A DNA stretch of 63,224 nucleotides, from positions 1-63,224 of the forward strand of contig CAJMRN010000002.1 in the NCBI GenBank assembly GCA_905215815.1, read 5' to 3'. The notes under the pieces are model-generated. The model saw nothing but the letters and a program-made list of their open reading frames with translations. It did no database searches and was not told where the DNA came from. Both the position numbers and the translations under genes were made by a program. Source of the stretch: an uncultured bacterium. GTDB lineage: Bacteria; Actinomycetota; Coriobacteriia; Coriobacteriales; Coriobacteriaceae. Every line of letters starts with the position of its first letter. Position 1 is the first letter of the stretch. Below are positions 36,171 to 48,285 of this stretch, piece by piece.

Positions 36171-38015
36171 GTGAATTATCTGAGTGAGATGCTCAAACTG
36201 CCGGTCTTGGACGTCGATGGCGAAAAGCTCGGCGTTGTGAACGATTTTGGCATTGCTACCGGCGAAGTTTTTCCACACGTGACGTCGCTCGCGTTCCGCG
36301 GACCCGGCAAGACGCCGTTTATGATCAGCTGGCGCAAATGGGTCGACCGTATCGACGAGACGGGTGTACACCTTAAGTCGCCAGCCACCGAAATCCGTTT
36401 TTCGTACCTGCAGCCGACCGAACTCTTGCTCGCGCGCGACGTGCTCAACAAACAGATTGTCGACACGCAGGGCATGAAGGTCGTGCGTGTAAACGACATC
36501 AAGTTTTCCATGTCGGGCGAAAATCAGCTGCGTCTGCTGGGTGCCGAAGTTGGCGCCCGCGGTCTGCTGCGCGCGATCAGCCCCGCCCTCGAGCATGTCG
36601 TCGAAAGCTTTATGAAGCACCTGGGCAAACCGCTCGGCGAGGATATCATCGCCTGGTCCTACATGGACCTGCTCGACCGTTCGACTAAAAATATCCAGCT
36701 GTCGGTGTCGCATAAGACGCTTGGCGAACTGCACCCTGCTGACATTGCCGACATTATCGAGCAGCTCGACCCGCGCCTGCGTGCGCAGGTGTTCGCGCAG
36801 CTCGACACTGCCCAGGCCGCCGAGGCCATCTCGGAGTTCGATGATGACGAGCTTATGACCGAGATGCTCGAGGGTCTGTCCGACACGGACGCATCGTCGA
36901 TGCTGGCCATGATGGACCCGGATGACGCCGCCGACCTGATCGACGAGCTCGATTACGAGAAGGCCGAGAAGCTTCTGCGCCTGATGGGCGTTCAGGAGGA
37001 GAAGGCGATTCGTAACCTGCTGGGCTATGAGGACAACACCGCCGGCCGTATCATGACCTCGGAGTTTGTCTCCCTGCCTGCCACGGCGACGGTCGCTGAC
37101 GCCATCGAGGCGATCCGCAAGCTCGACGAGGACTTCGAGAGCGTCTACTACGTCTACACCGAGGATCCGAGTGGCATGCTCACCGGCGTCCTTTCGCTGC
37201 GCACGCTCATCGTGGCCGACCGCGACGCCACGCTGGGCCAGCTGGCCTATCGCGACCTGGTTTATGTGTCGCCCGACGATGACCAGGAAGACGTAACGGA
37301 CGAGATGACCAAGTACGACCTGGTCGCCATCCCCGTTTGCGACGAGAACCGTCACATCTTGGGTATCGTGACCTTTGATGACGCCATGGACGTTATCGCC
37401 GAGGAGCACCAGGAGGACCTGCAGATCGCAGGCGTCGGCTCGGGCGATAGCGCGTCCGACGACTCGACGAATGTGCTCAGCTGGTTTGTGCATCGCCAGT
37501 ACTGGGTTGTCGTGTGGGGCATTGCCTCGTGCATCATGGCAACAGTGCTGGGGACGGCGCTGGGCTCCGCGCATCTGGTGGTGTTTCCCATGTGCGCCAT
37601 GCCGCTCGTGTTGCTGGCTGCCTCGCGTATGGTGTCGTTCGTCAAGAACTACTTCCTGGAGTACGACGGCCATGACGATGAGCCCAAGCCGTATTTGGGA
37701 TTTTTCTTCCAGAGCACGGGCATGGGCCTGATTCTGTCGCTCGTGACCTACCTGTGCGCCCAGCTGGTGCGCACCGCAGCATTCCTCGACGCGCCCATGT
37801 TTGAGGAGCAGCTCTTTACCGGCTGCTTTAACATCGCGGCCATCGTCTGCCTGATTGGCAACATGAGCGCCGTGATTTACCTGATGGTGTTGTTCTGGCG
37901 TGACGAGCACGACCTCAATACGTCGGGCACCGCCATGAACGTCATTGCCGTCATGATTTCATGCGTGGCGTACTGCATCGCTGCAGTGCTGCTCACCATG
38001 TCGGTCATGGGGTAG
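36171..38015 (+). CDS. PRC/MgtE-N/CBS membrane protein, probable partner of the following Nramp transporter
   Basis: 614 residues from a GTG. Order: two PRC-barrel-like units (about 1-145), an MgtE N-terminal helical domain (about 180-300, ADIADIIEQLDPRLRAQVF, then DDAADLIDEL), two CBS domains (about 300-430) and about five membrane helices (440-614). The domain order resembles MgtE, but the membrane part lacks the glycine-rich GNAGxQS-type signature of the MgtE pore. The N-domain and CBS pair of MgtE sense Mg2+ and gate the channel. Since the next gene, 8 nt away, is an Nramp-type transporter, this may be its Mg2+-sensing regulator rather than a transporter itself. Confidence 0.82.
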   Translation: MNYLSEMLKLPVLDVDGEKLGVVNDFGIATGEVFPHVTSLAFRGPGKTPFMISWRKWVDRIDETGVHLKSPATEIRFSYLQPTELLLARDVLNKQIVDTQGMKVVRVNDIKFSMSGENQLRLLGAEVGARGLLRAISPALEHVVESFMKHLGKPLGEDIIAWSYMDLLDRSTKNIQLSVSHKTLGELHPADIADIIEQLDPRLRAQVFAQLDTAQAAEAISEFDDDELMTEMLEGLSDTDASSMLAMMDPDDAADLIDELDYEKAEKLLRLMGVQEEKAIRNLLGYEDNTAGRIMTSEFVSLPATATVADAIEAIRKLDEDFESVYYVYTEDPSGMLTGVLSLRTLIVADRDATLGQLAYRDLVYVSPDDDQEDVTDEMTKYDLVAIPVCDENRHILGIVTFDDAMDVIAEEHQEDLQIAGVGSGDSASDDSTNVLSWFVHRQYWVVVWGIASCIMATVLGTALGSAHLVVFPMCAMPLVLLAASRMVSFVKNYFLEYDGHDDEPKPYLGFFFQSTGMGLILSLVTYLCAQLVRTAAFLDAPMFEEQLFTGCFNIAAIVCLIGNMSAVIYLMVLFWRDEHDLNTSGTAMNVIAVMISCVAYCIAAVLLTMSVMG

Positions 38016-38023
38016 GTGGTCGC

Positions 38024-39286
38024 GTGCAAAACACGAAACAAAAGGCGAGCACCAAGCAAAAGCTGACCATCGCGGCCATCTTTGGCGCCATGGGCCCTGG
38101 CCTTTTGGCGGCGCTTTCGGGCAATGACGCCGGCGGCATCGCCACGTATTCCAGTGCCGGTGCCAGCTATGGCTACAAGATGCTGTGGATGCTTCCCGTC
38201 ATGACCGTGCTGCTCATCGTGACACAGGAGACTGCGGCGCGTTGCGGCTGCGTCACAGGCAAGGGCCTGGCGTCGCTCATCCGCGAGCGCTTTGGCGTGC
38301 GCAGGAGCGTGCTGGCCATGGCGGCGCTGCTGATCGCCAATACGGCCGTGACCATTTCGGAGTTTGCGGGTATCGCGAGCGGTCTTGCCCTCTTCGGCGT
38401 GCCGGCGAGCATCTCGGTGCCGCTGGTGGCACTGCTGGTTTGGATGCTTACCATGTCGGGCAGCTTCCAGCGCATCGAGAAGATTCTGCTGCTGGTGAGT
38501 TGCGTGTTTGTGACCTACATTGTCGCTGCATTTATGGCTGGTCCCAGCTGGGGCGATGTGGCGGTCGACCTGGTTGTGCCCAACATCCAAAACGACCCCA
38601 GTTACGTGTCGCTTGTGGTCGCAACGATCGGTACCACCATCGCACCGTGGATGATCTTCTTGGCGCAGAACAACGTGGTCGATAAGAATGCGGGCGAGGA
38701 CGATATCGTGCTGCAGCGTATCGACACCGTGAGCGGCTCGATTGCCGCCGATGTCATTGCCGGCTTTATTATCATCACGACCGGTACGGTATTGTTCCCC
38801 GCGGGCATTCAGATTAGCGATGCTGCCGACGCCGCTCGCGCGCTGGAGCCCATCGCGGGCCAGTGGTCTACGGTGCTGTTCGCCTCGGGCCTGGTCGCGG
38901 CGAGCTTCTTGGCCGCCTGTGTGCTGCCGGGTGTTACGTCGAGTGCTATCTGCGAGGCATTTGGCTGGGAGCGCGGTGCCGATCGCAGCTGGGACGAGGC
39001 CCCGGTCTATCGCGGCATTATTACGGCCATCATTGGCATCTCTGCCATGCTGGTGCTCATGCCCGGCGTCGACCTGTTCCAGATTATGATGACCTCGCAG
39101 GTCATCAACGGCGTGCTGTTGCCCGTGGTTTTGGTGTTCCAGGTGGTTATTGCCGCCGATCGACACATTATGGGCGCCAACCGCAACGGCCGCGTGTGGA
39201 ATGTGCTCACGTGGGCGACTATCGGTGTGATTACGGTGCTGACGGTCGTCATGTTTGTGCTGCAAGCGATGGGTTACAGCGCGTAG
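38024..39286 (+). CDS. Nramp-related divalent metal transporter with altered metal-site motifs
   Basis: 420 residues from GTG 38024 (AGGTGG upstream); about eleven membrane helices of the LeuT-like Nramp fold. The helix 1 DPGN motif of Nramp Mn/Fe transporters is replaced by GNDAGG (GLLAALSGNDAGGIATYS). The helix 6 motif MPH is replaced by APW (TTIAPWMIFLAQNN), so the metal-selecting methionine is gone. Loss of that methionine is a known feature of Nramp-related Mg2+ transporters (NRMTs), one of which was studied from the related genus Eggerthella. Mg2+ or Mn2+ is therefore a likely substrate. Coupled to the MgtE-like gene. Confidence 0.85.
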   Translation: MQNTKQKASTKQKLTIAAIFGAMGPGLLAALSGNDAGGIATYSSAGASYGYKMLWMLPVMTVLLIVTQETAARCGCVTGKGLASLIRERFGVRRSVLAMAALLIANTAVTISEFAGIASGLALFGVPASISVPLVALLVWMLTMSGSFQRIEKILLLVSCVFVTYIVAAFMAGPSWGDVAVDLVVPNIQNDPSYVSLVVATIGTTIAPWMIFLAQNNVVDKNAGEDDIVLQRIDTVSGSIAADVIAGFIIITTGTVLFPAGIQISDAADAARALEPIAGQWSTVLFASGLVAASFLAACVLPGVTSSAICEAFGWERGADRSWDEAPVYRGIITAIIGISAMLVLMPGVDLFQIMMTSQVINGVLLPVVLVFQVVIAADRHIMGANRNGRVWNVLTWATIGVITVLTVVMFVLQAMGYSA

Positions 39287-39303
39287 CGCCTCTTTTGGAC
39301 TCT

Positions 39304-39338
39304 AAACAGGTCGCCGCCATGGGCTGCGGCCTGTTTTT
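39304..39338 (+). terminator. Terminator after the Nramp-related gene
   Basis: AAACAGG / CCTGTTT stem with additional inner GC pairs, directly followed by a T6 run. Confidence 0.75.
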
Positions 39339-39519
39339 TGCCCGCAGCCTCTTGGGGCCGGCTCAAAAAGAGCAATCTTGGGGTGTTTGCTGCGGGTGAG
39401 GGGCATGGAAACGACGCTCGGGGTGGCGCGGAGCCCAGAATTCGGCCGCGGGGAGGGGCATTCATCGGTCGCGTCAGGAGTGTCCCTGGGTGCCGGCACA
39501 TAAGGAGCGTCCCTAACTG
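39339..39519. other. Intergenic stretch without a gene
   Basis: Lies between two converging genes. It holds a degenerate REP-like segment near 39478-39521, with two GTCCCT words and GGTGCCGGCA/CTGCCGG pairing. No coding frame is supported. Confidence 0.4.
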
Positions 39520-39557
39520 CCGGAGGGGGCGCCGGTTGTGGCCGACGCCCCCTCCGG
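39520..39557 (-). terminator. Hairpin downstream of the acyltransferase gene
   Basis: 12-bp perfect stem CCGGAGGGGGCG / CGCCCCCTCCGG, 21 nt beyond the stop codon of the minus-strand gene. Confidence 0.65.
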
Positions 39558-39578
39558 GTGCAAGCGGATTTGACTGTG

Positions 39579-41795
39579 TTACTTGTCGGTGCCTAGCTTG
39601 TGCGGTTTGTAGGCGAGGGCGTTGACGAGTGCGTCGGCGGCGGACTTGACGGCTGCCGGCTGCGGATCGTTGACGTGGTCCTCGGGGTGCACGGGCAGGT
39701 CTTTCTTGACGGCATCGTGGATTAGGTTGAGGTACTCGGTCACGCCCGTGTTCGAAAGGTGCGTGCCGTCGCCGTCGAACAGGTCGTTGCGGTTGGCACT
39801 ATATCCGTACCAGTCGATAACGTGAACGTTTTTGTAGCGCGTGGCGGCGTTGGCGATGGCCTGGTTCGTGGACCCGACCCACGGCTGCGGGCTACGCGTG
39901 TTAACAAATACGACGATGCGCTGATCGCCGGCATCGGCCATGATGGCGTCAATCTGGGCGTCGGTCACCAGGCCGTTGGTGCCCAGCGCAAAGACCACGA
40001 TCTTGCCGGCAAGGTTCTGCTGGATATAGCCCTCAAATGTCGCGCGGCCCGCATCAAACTGGCGGCCCTTTTCGGCATCGATATGGCTGTGCGGGAACAC
40101 GCCGTCAAAGGAATCGACGGCGCGCAGCGACACGGAGTCACCGATCATCAACAGGTCGTAGGAGCCATCGGGGAAGCCGTCGTTGTCCTTGTCGGTGTCG
40201 TCGGCCGCCTGCTGGTCCTGGGGTTTTGCATTTTTGGCTTCCTTGTTCAGAACTTCTGCGCCCTCGCCGCTCAGCGCAGACGTCTCGGGCACAAAGATCA
40301 GGCCGCCCAGTGCAACGACCAACACGACAGCGCAGGCTGCGCAGACAGGGACGTGCGCGCGTGCCCAGTTGACGGGCGTGGTGGTGCCATCGCGGAATTC
40401 GGCGACGGTGCGGCCGAAGGCGCCCTTCCTAAACGGCGTTTCGATAAAGCGATAGGAGCACTCGGCTACGGCGACCACCACAAGTACCTGCAAGATGTAC
40501 TGCCACCAGGGCGTATCGCTGATGTTGGCGACCGGGTTCATAAGCAGCAGCAGCGGATAGTGCCACAGGTAGATGCTATACGAGCGCTTGCCAACCCACA
40601 CGAGCGGCTCGGCGGACAGTGCGCGGGCAACCATGCCCTGAGGCTGCACACATGCCGCAATAACCATGAGCGTGAGGATGGAGCATAACAGCGTGCCGCC
40701 GCGATACTGGAACGCGGTGTAGCCGTTGGTGAGCGCGACCATGGCGGCAAGGCCAACCAGGCCCACGACGCCCAACACATCGATGGATGCGGGCGAGGAC
40801 CAAAAGCGCACGAGGGCGCTCGGCTGTGCCGGGGCGGTATCGGCTGATTCGTCGACCTTCTTGCCAGGCTTGCCCTCGGCGTTCTTGCCGTGCTTGGCGG
40901 CGCCAGCCAGGCGATTGAGCCCCAAACGATGAGCGAGGCGCGCAGGCGCCAGGTCGCGATCGGGGATAAAGGCCATCCAGGCACCCAGCAGCAGCGAGAA
41001 CACGCGGGTGTCGGTGCCGTAGTACACGCGGCTGGGGTCGGCGGCAGGGTTGTAAAGCACCATCATGGCGAGGGCAGATACCGCGGCAAGGCCCAGAACC
41101 ACGCGGCGCGTGTTGGGCTTGCTCACATGCATGGATACCATGGCAAACAGCAGTGGCGGCCAAATCAGGTAGAACTGTTCCTCGATGGCAAGCGACCAAA
41201 AGTGCGTGAGCGGCGAGGGGTCGCCTAGAGCATTGAAGTACGAGACGTTTTGGGCAATCTGCCACCAGTTGTTGAAGAACAACAGCGACGGCAGGATGTC
41301 GGGGCGCATCTTGGTGAGCATCACATGGTTAAAGACGGTGCACAGCGCGCAGGTCACCACCACGACGGTCGCCACGGCGGGGAACAGGCGGCGGATACGG
41401 CGGATCCAGAAGCTCTTGAGGTCGATGCGCCCGGTCTTTGACACCTCGTTGATGAGCAGGCGCGTGATCAGATAGCCCGAAAGCACAAAGAAGATCGTGA
41501 CACCGAGCAGGCCGCCCTGAGCCCACGTGAGGTTGAGGTGATAGAGCACCACTGCGACGACGGCAAGCGTGCGCAGGCCGTCGAGGGCGGGGATATAGCG
41601 AGATTTGGGGCGCGTGGGCGCCTGTTCTTTTGCGGCGCTGTTGGTGTGGGTACCCTTGTTGGCGGGCGCGCGATGAGAGCCTGCGGCGCGGCGCGGCTCG
41701 GTGGCTTGTCGGTTAGCGCGCGAACGTTCGTGCGGCGCTTGTTGATCGCTCGCGTGGCGTGAGCTGCGCGAACTCGATCGCGGGAATTGTTCCAT
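39579..41795 (-). CDS. OatA-like acyltransferase: AT3 membrane domain plus SGNH domain
   Basis: 738 residues. A basic, disordered head (1-65) precedes an acyltransferase_3 membrane domain (about 66-490; YIPALDGLRTLAVVAVVLYH and FFVLSGYLITRLL are its signature). An extracytoplasmic SGNH hydrolase/transferase domain follows (about 545-700) with nucleophile block GDSVSLRA and catalytic DGTHLS. This is the architecture of OatA, which O-acetylates peptidoglycan and confers lysozyme resistance. A Lys/Ala/Asp-rich linker separates the two parts, and a Lys/Glu-rich loop interrupts the membrane domain near 300-330. Single gene on the minus strand. Confidence 0.92.
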   Translation of the reverse strand: MEQFPRSSSRSSRHASDQQAPHERSRANRQATEPRRAAGSHRAPANKGTHTNSAAKEQAPTRPKSRYIPALDGLRTLAVVAVVLYHLNLTWAQGGLLGVTIFFVLSGYLITRLLINEVSKTGRIDLKSFWIRRIRRLFPAVATVVVVTCALCTVFNHVMLTKMRPDILPSLLFFNNWWQIAQNVSYFNALGDPSPLTHFWSLAIEEQFYLIWPPLLFAMVSMHVSKPNTRRVVLGLAAVSALAMMVLYNPAADPSRVYYGTDTRVFSLLLGAWMAFIPDRDLAPARLAHRLGLNRLAGAAKHGKNAEGKPGKKVDESADTAPAQPSALVRFWSSPASIDVLGVVGLVGLAAMVALTNGYTAFQYRGGTLLCSILTLMVIAACVQPQGMVARALSAEPLVWVGKRSYSIYLWHYPLLLLMNPVANISDTPWWQYILQVLVVVAVAECSYRFIETPFRKGAFGRTVAEFRDGTTTPVNWARAHVPVCAACAVVLVVALGGLIFVPETSALSGEGAEVLNKEAKNAKPQDQQAADDTDKDNDGFPDGSYDLLMIGDSVSLRAVDSFDGVFPHSHIDAEKGRQFDAGRATFEGYIQQNLAGKIVVFALGTNGLVTDAQIDAIMADAGDQRIVVFVNTRSPQPWVGSTNQAIANAATRYKNVHVIDWYGYSANRNDLFDGDGTHLSNTGVTEYLNLIHDAVKKDLPVHPEDHVNDPQPAAVKSAADALVNALAYKPHKLGTDK

Positions 41796-41981
41796 AAAAC
41801 TTCATCCAATGACGAGAATAATCAGCACGCCTTCATTGTAGCCGCCTGCTCCTGTGAATGCTTGCTGCCGGCGCAAGCTCAAGCGCGCGTCCACATCAAA
41901 GTGAACTAAAGTTATAGAGGTGCGAGAGCGCACGATTGACGGCCAACAGCGGGTGCAGAGCCCGCGGACGAGGAGGTTTCC

Positions 41982-42959
41982 ATGGCAGATTGCGGCATCG
42001 TTGTGGTGTTCGGCAGCATGAACATGGACCTTTCGGTGGCGTGCGAGCGCATGCCGCGTGCAGGCGAGACCGTCGGCGGCAGCGGATTTATCACTAATGC
42101 CGGCGGCAAAGGCGCCAACCAGGCCGTAGCTGCCGCGCGCATGATCGGCGCGGTCGGTCGCGACGCGTTCGGTGCGTCGCTCGTGGCGGGGCTCCAAGAC
42201 GCCGGCGTGGACTGTGACTTTGTAGCGCATCGCGATGACGTGGAGACGGGAACGGCGACCATCATTCGCTGCGAGGGCGACAACCGTATCGTGCTGTCAC
42301 CGGGCGCCAACCATGCGCTTGCGGGCGAGGACGTTGCCTGCGCGCTGAGACGTCTGGTGGCCGATGAGCTCGACGGCGACGCCAGCGAGATTGCCCCGGC
42401 TGCCGGAAGCGTCTTTATCGCCCAGGGCGAATGTGACCTTGCGGCGACGGCCGAGGCGATTGTTTGCGCTCACGAGCTGGGGTTCTATACGGTCTTTAAT
42501 CCAGCGCCTGCTTGCGAGTTGCCTGTGGAGGCCTGGCCTGCGGTCGACCTGGTCTGTCCCAACGAGACTGAGTGCCAGGCGCTGACGGGCATCTTGCCCG
42601 CGGATGATGCGAGCTGCGTCGCGGCGCTCAATGCCTTGCTCGCCAAGGGTGCCGGAGCTGCGGTCATCACGTTGGGCGGCGCCGGGTCGGTTACGCTTGG
42701 CGATGACGGCGAGCTGCTGTGCATGCCGGCGCTTTCGAGCGCGGTGGTCGATACAACGGCCGCGGGCGATACGTTTATCGGTGCGCTCGCCGCGGCTCGT
42801 CTGGAAGGCCTGCCACTCTTTGAGTGTATGGCGGCGGGCGCACGCGCCTCGGCGGTGGCGGTGTCGCGCTTGGGCGCGCAACAGTCGATTCCCACGCGTG
42901 CCGAAGTTGAGCGCGTGTTTGATTTAGACGATTTAGTACAAGGCGGGGAAGCGGAGTAG
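41982..42959 (+). CDS. rbsK: Ribokinase (PfkB family)
   Basis: 325 residues. FGSMNMD at the start, [13 protein letters not shown] (about 41-53) and the catalytic DTTAAGDTF (about 258-266) are PfkB signatures; the first two are typical of ribokinase. It phosphorylates ribose to ribose 5-phosphate. The next gene encodes a nucleoside hydrolase that would release ribose from nucleosides, with a 4-nt gap, so the pair forms a nucleoside-salvage operon. GAGGAGG precedes the ATG; TTATAGAG near 41915 and the hairpin GTGCG-agag-CGCAC (41920-41933) lie upstream. Confidence 0.9.
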   Translation: MADCGIVVVFGSMNMDLSVACERMPRAGETVGGSGFITNAGGKGANQAVAAARMIGAVGRDAFGASLVAGLQDAGVDCDFVAHRDDVETGTATIIRCEGDNRIVLSPGANHALAGEDVACALRRLVADELDGDASEIAPAAGSVFIAQGECDLAATAEAIVCAHELGFYTVFNPAPACELPVEAWPAVDLVCPNETECQALTGILPADDASCVAALNALLAKGAGAAVITLGGAGSVTLGDDGELLCMPALSSAVVDTTAAGDTFIGALAAARLEGLPLFECMAAGARASAVAVSRLGAQQSIPTRAEVERVFDLDDLVQGGEAE

Positions 42960-42963
42960 AACA

Positions 42964-43938
42964 ATGGCAATCAAGAAGCTGATCCTTGATCTGGATATGG
43001 GTGTGGACGACGCGATGGCGCTCGCCTATGCAATCGCGAGCCCCGAGGTGGAGCTCGTCGGTATTACCACGTGCTTTGGCAACGTGCGCGTCGACCAGTC
43101 GGCGCATAACTGCCTGGCGGTGCTCGACCTGTTGGGCCGTCCCGAGGTGCCGGTGTACCTGGGTGCCGACCGTCCTCTGCAGGCGACTGAGCCTTATACG
43201 CCGCCGGCGTCCACCGCGCTCATTCACGGTAAGAACGGCATCGGCGGCGCGAGCGTGCCCGCGTCGCCCTACGAGCCGGTGGGGGCGACATCGGCTGATG
43301 GCAACGCGGCGGTCGATTATCTGATCGATGCCGCGCGCACCTATGGTCCCGATCTGGTCTACGTAGCGACCGGCCCGCTCTCCAACCTGGCGCTTGCCCT
43401 GGAGCGCGATGCGGCGGCGGTGATGTCTATCGGCCGCGTGGTGGTAATGGGCGGTGCCCTGACCGTGCCCGGTAACGTGAGTGCGGGTGCCGAGGCCAAC
43501 ATGGCAAGCGATCCCGAGGCGGCCGATGCCGTGCTGCGCTCGGGCCGCAAACTCACCATGGTTGGTCTTGACGTGACGCATCGCGTGGTGCTGACGCGCC
43601 GCGACATTGCCGGTTGGACGGGCTCGGGCACCATGGCGGGCTGCGCATTTGCGAGTATGGTCGAGCACTACATTGGCTCGTACGAGATGAACGCCCCTTA
43701 CCTGGGCGGCTGCGCGCTGCACGATCCGCTTGCCGTTGCCGTGGCGATTGATCCCACGCTCGTGGGCGCACTTGGTTGCAACTTGCGCGTCGACCTGCTC
43801 GGCGAGTATCGCGGCCGCACTATCTGCGACGAGCATCGCCTGTCCGACCCCGACAAGAGCGCGCTTGTGGCACTCACCGTGGACGCCCCGCGCTTTCTGT
43901 CCGAGTTCAAGGCGCGCATGGCCCGCATCCTAGGCTAG
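42964..43938 (+). CDS. Inosine-uridine type nucleoside hydrolase
   Basis: 324 residues. The calcium-binding signature D9-L-D11-M-G-V-D15-D16-A is present with the later HDPLAVA motif, so the active site is complete. It hydrolyses the N-glycosidic bond of ribonucleosides, giving base and ribose; substrate preference (pyrimidine, purine or broad) cannot be read directly. Co-transcribed with ribokinase. Confidence 0.92.
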   Translation: MAIKKLILDLDMGVDDAMALAYAIASPEVELVGITTCFGNVRVDQSAHNCLAVLDLLGRPEVPVYLGADRPLQATEPYTPPASTALIHGKNGIGGASVPASPYEPVGATSADGNAAVDYLIDAARTYGPDLVYVATGPLSNLALALERDAAAVMSIGRVVVMGGALTVPGNVSAGAEANMASDPEAADAVLRSGRKLTMVGLDVTHRVVLTRRDIAGWTGSGTMAGCAFASMVEHYIGSYEMNAPYLGGCALHDPLAVAVAIDPTLVGALGCNLRVDLLGEYRGRTICDEHRLSDPDKSALVALTVDAPRFLSEFKARMARILG

Positions 43939-44035
43939 GCTCGGGATCGAAGCACGCCCATCTGCTCGATGTGGCCGCTGGCGGGCCGACATCTACCGTT
44001 CGCCAGCCCGATGGTCCCCGGGGCGGGGAGAGCGC

Positions 44036-44041
44036 TATAAT
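44036..44041 (+). promoter_or_regulatory. -10 box of the antiterminator/PTS operon
   Basis: Consensus TATAAT, placing the transcription start close to 44048, just ahead of the RAT-like hairpin. No good -35 box is visible 16-18 nt upstream. Confidence 0.55.
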
Positions 44042-44052
44042 GCATTCTGCAT

Positions 44053-44088
44053 CTTGGATTGTTACTCCTGTGTGGAGGCATGCCCAAG
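44053..44088 (+). promoter_or_regulatory. Ribonucleic antiterminator (RAT) site 1
   Basis: CTTGGATTGTTACTC..GGAGGCATGCCCAAG. GGATTGTTACT paired with AGGCATGCC is the two-bulge hairpin bound by LicT/BglG-type proteins; here CTTGG/CCAAG adds a base stem. Confidence 0.8.
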
Positions 44089-44101
44089 AGCAATACAACA
44101 C

Positions 44102-44124
44102 GGATTGTTACGTAAGGCATGACC
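44102..44124 (+). promoter_or_regulatory. Possible second RAT site overlapping the terminator
   Basis: GGATTGTTACG..AAGGCATGACC repeats the RAT consensus with a very short loop. Its 3' half is also the 5' arm of the terminator, the arrangement expected for mutually exclusive folding. Confidence 0.6.
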
Positions 44125-44158
44125 GCAATAGCACTGCTATTGGCTATCATGCTTTTTT
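44117..44158 (+). terminator. Regulated leader terminator before the antiterminator gene
   Basis: GCATGA / TCATGC and CAATAGC / GCTATTG stems in series with a 3-nt loop, followed by TTTTTT. This is the terminator that antiterminator binding would prevent. Confidence 0.85.
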
Positions 44159-44187
44159 CTGTGAGTGTTCTTGAAAGGAGGTTCACC

Positions 44188-45027
44188 ATGCTTGCAATTA
44201 AAAAGCTTAACAACAACGCGGTTCTTTGCCGTGACGGACAGGGGCGAGATGTCATCGCCATGGGCAGGGGCGTCGGTTTCGGCGGAGATTTTCCTCGAGA
44301 GCTCCCTCTTTCTAAAATCGAGCATACGTTTTACGACATTGATCCTAAAGGACAAGATGTCATGAGGGATCTTCCCTCGGATATCGTGATGTTTGCGACG
44401 AAAGTTATGGACATCGTTGCCAACGAACTGCCCTACGACCTCTCGACCAATGCGACGCTGTTCATGGCTGATCACCTGTCGTTTGCCGTTGCGCGAGCCC
44501 AAAAGGGGGTCCGCATCGCGATGCCTCTTGCCTATGAAGTGCGGGAGACGTATCCGAAGGAATACAAGGCTGCCCAGTTTATCGTCATGCGACTCGAGAA
44601 GGAGCTCGGAGAGCGGCTTCCCAAGGATGAGATTGCCAGTATTGCGATGAATCTCGTGAACGCACGGGTTGTTGAGGCCGTCAAAGCCACGGCCGAGCCC
44701 GCAAAGCAGTTCGACGATATGCTCGAGGACGTTATCGAGATTCTCGAAAGCGATTTCCGCATTATTGTCGACCGCGATTCCTTTGATTTCACCCGCTTCG
44801 CCACGCATCTGCGGTACCTGTTCAAGCGCATTCAAGCCGGCGAGTCGCTGAACAGCGCCAACATGCAGATGTACAAGAACTTTCGTGAGGAGTTTCCGCA
44901 GTTGGCAGAGTGCGTGAAGCATATCGGTTCCAATTGTCGTGAAACGTGGGACGCCACGCTCTCCGAGGAGGAGGAACTCTATCTGATGATCCATCTCAAC
45001 CGGATCATCTCCAAAAAAGGATTGTAA
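44188..45027 (+). CDS. licT: BglG/LicT family transcriptional antiterminator
   Basis: 279 residues from ATG 44188, which has AAAGGAGG upstream. A CAT RNA-binding domain (1-58, MLAIKKLNNNAVLCRD) precedes PRD1 (about 65-170) and PRD2 (about 171-279). PRD histidines are present in MADHLSFAVAR, FATHLRYL and LYLMIHLNRI. The second PRD1 histidine, usually in IALHxVNA, is Asn here (IAMNLVNA). It would bind the RAT hairpin(s) in its own leader when sugar is available, allowing read-through into the PTS and glucosidase genes. The gene symbol is by analogy with B. subtilis. Confidence 0.9.
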   Translation: MLAIKKLNNNAVLCRDGQGRDVIAMGRGVGFGGDFPRELPLSKIEHTFYDIDPKGQDVMRDLPSDIVMFATKVMDIVANELPYDLSTNATLFMADHLSFAVARAQKGVRIAMPLAYEVRETYPKEYKAAQFIVMRLEKELGERLPKDEIASIAMNLVNARVVEAVKATAEPAKQFDDMLEDVIEILESDFRIIVDRDSFDFTRFATHLRYLFKRIQAGESLNSANMQMYKNFREEFPQLAECVKHIGSNCRETWDATLSEEEELYLMIHLNRIISKKGL

Positions 45028-45094
45028 CCCGTAGCCATTCGGGGCATGACCTTTGCCGATTCGAACAGTAAGCCAAGATTGTGCAAAGGAGCCA

Positions 45095-48111
<3,017 letters not shown>

Positions 48112-48188
48112 TAACGTTAAGATGGACAAATGCGCCCGTTGGGGGAATAGTCGTGCCACTTCGCTTGACAACAGGCTAAACTAGCTAT

Positions 48189-48211
48189 TAAACATTTACT
48201 ATTCTGTTTAG
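48189..48211. promoter_or_regulatory. Putative operator upstream of the LacI gene
   Basis: AT-rich AACATTTAC..TTCTGTTTAG. Its words AACATTTA and CTGTTTA recur in the operator region at 49405-49528, suggesting autoregulation by the LacI-type protein. Confidence 0.4.
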
Positions 48212-48285
48212 ATTGAATTTGCGGTCGTTTATTTGCCGAGCCATCGAGTTGCGATGCTCCGCCACGGCCGTTGCTAGGGGGAACA

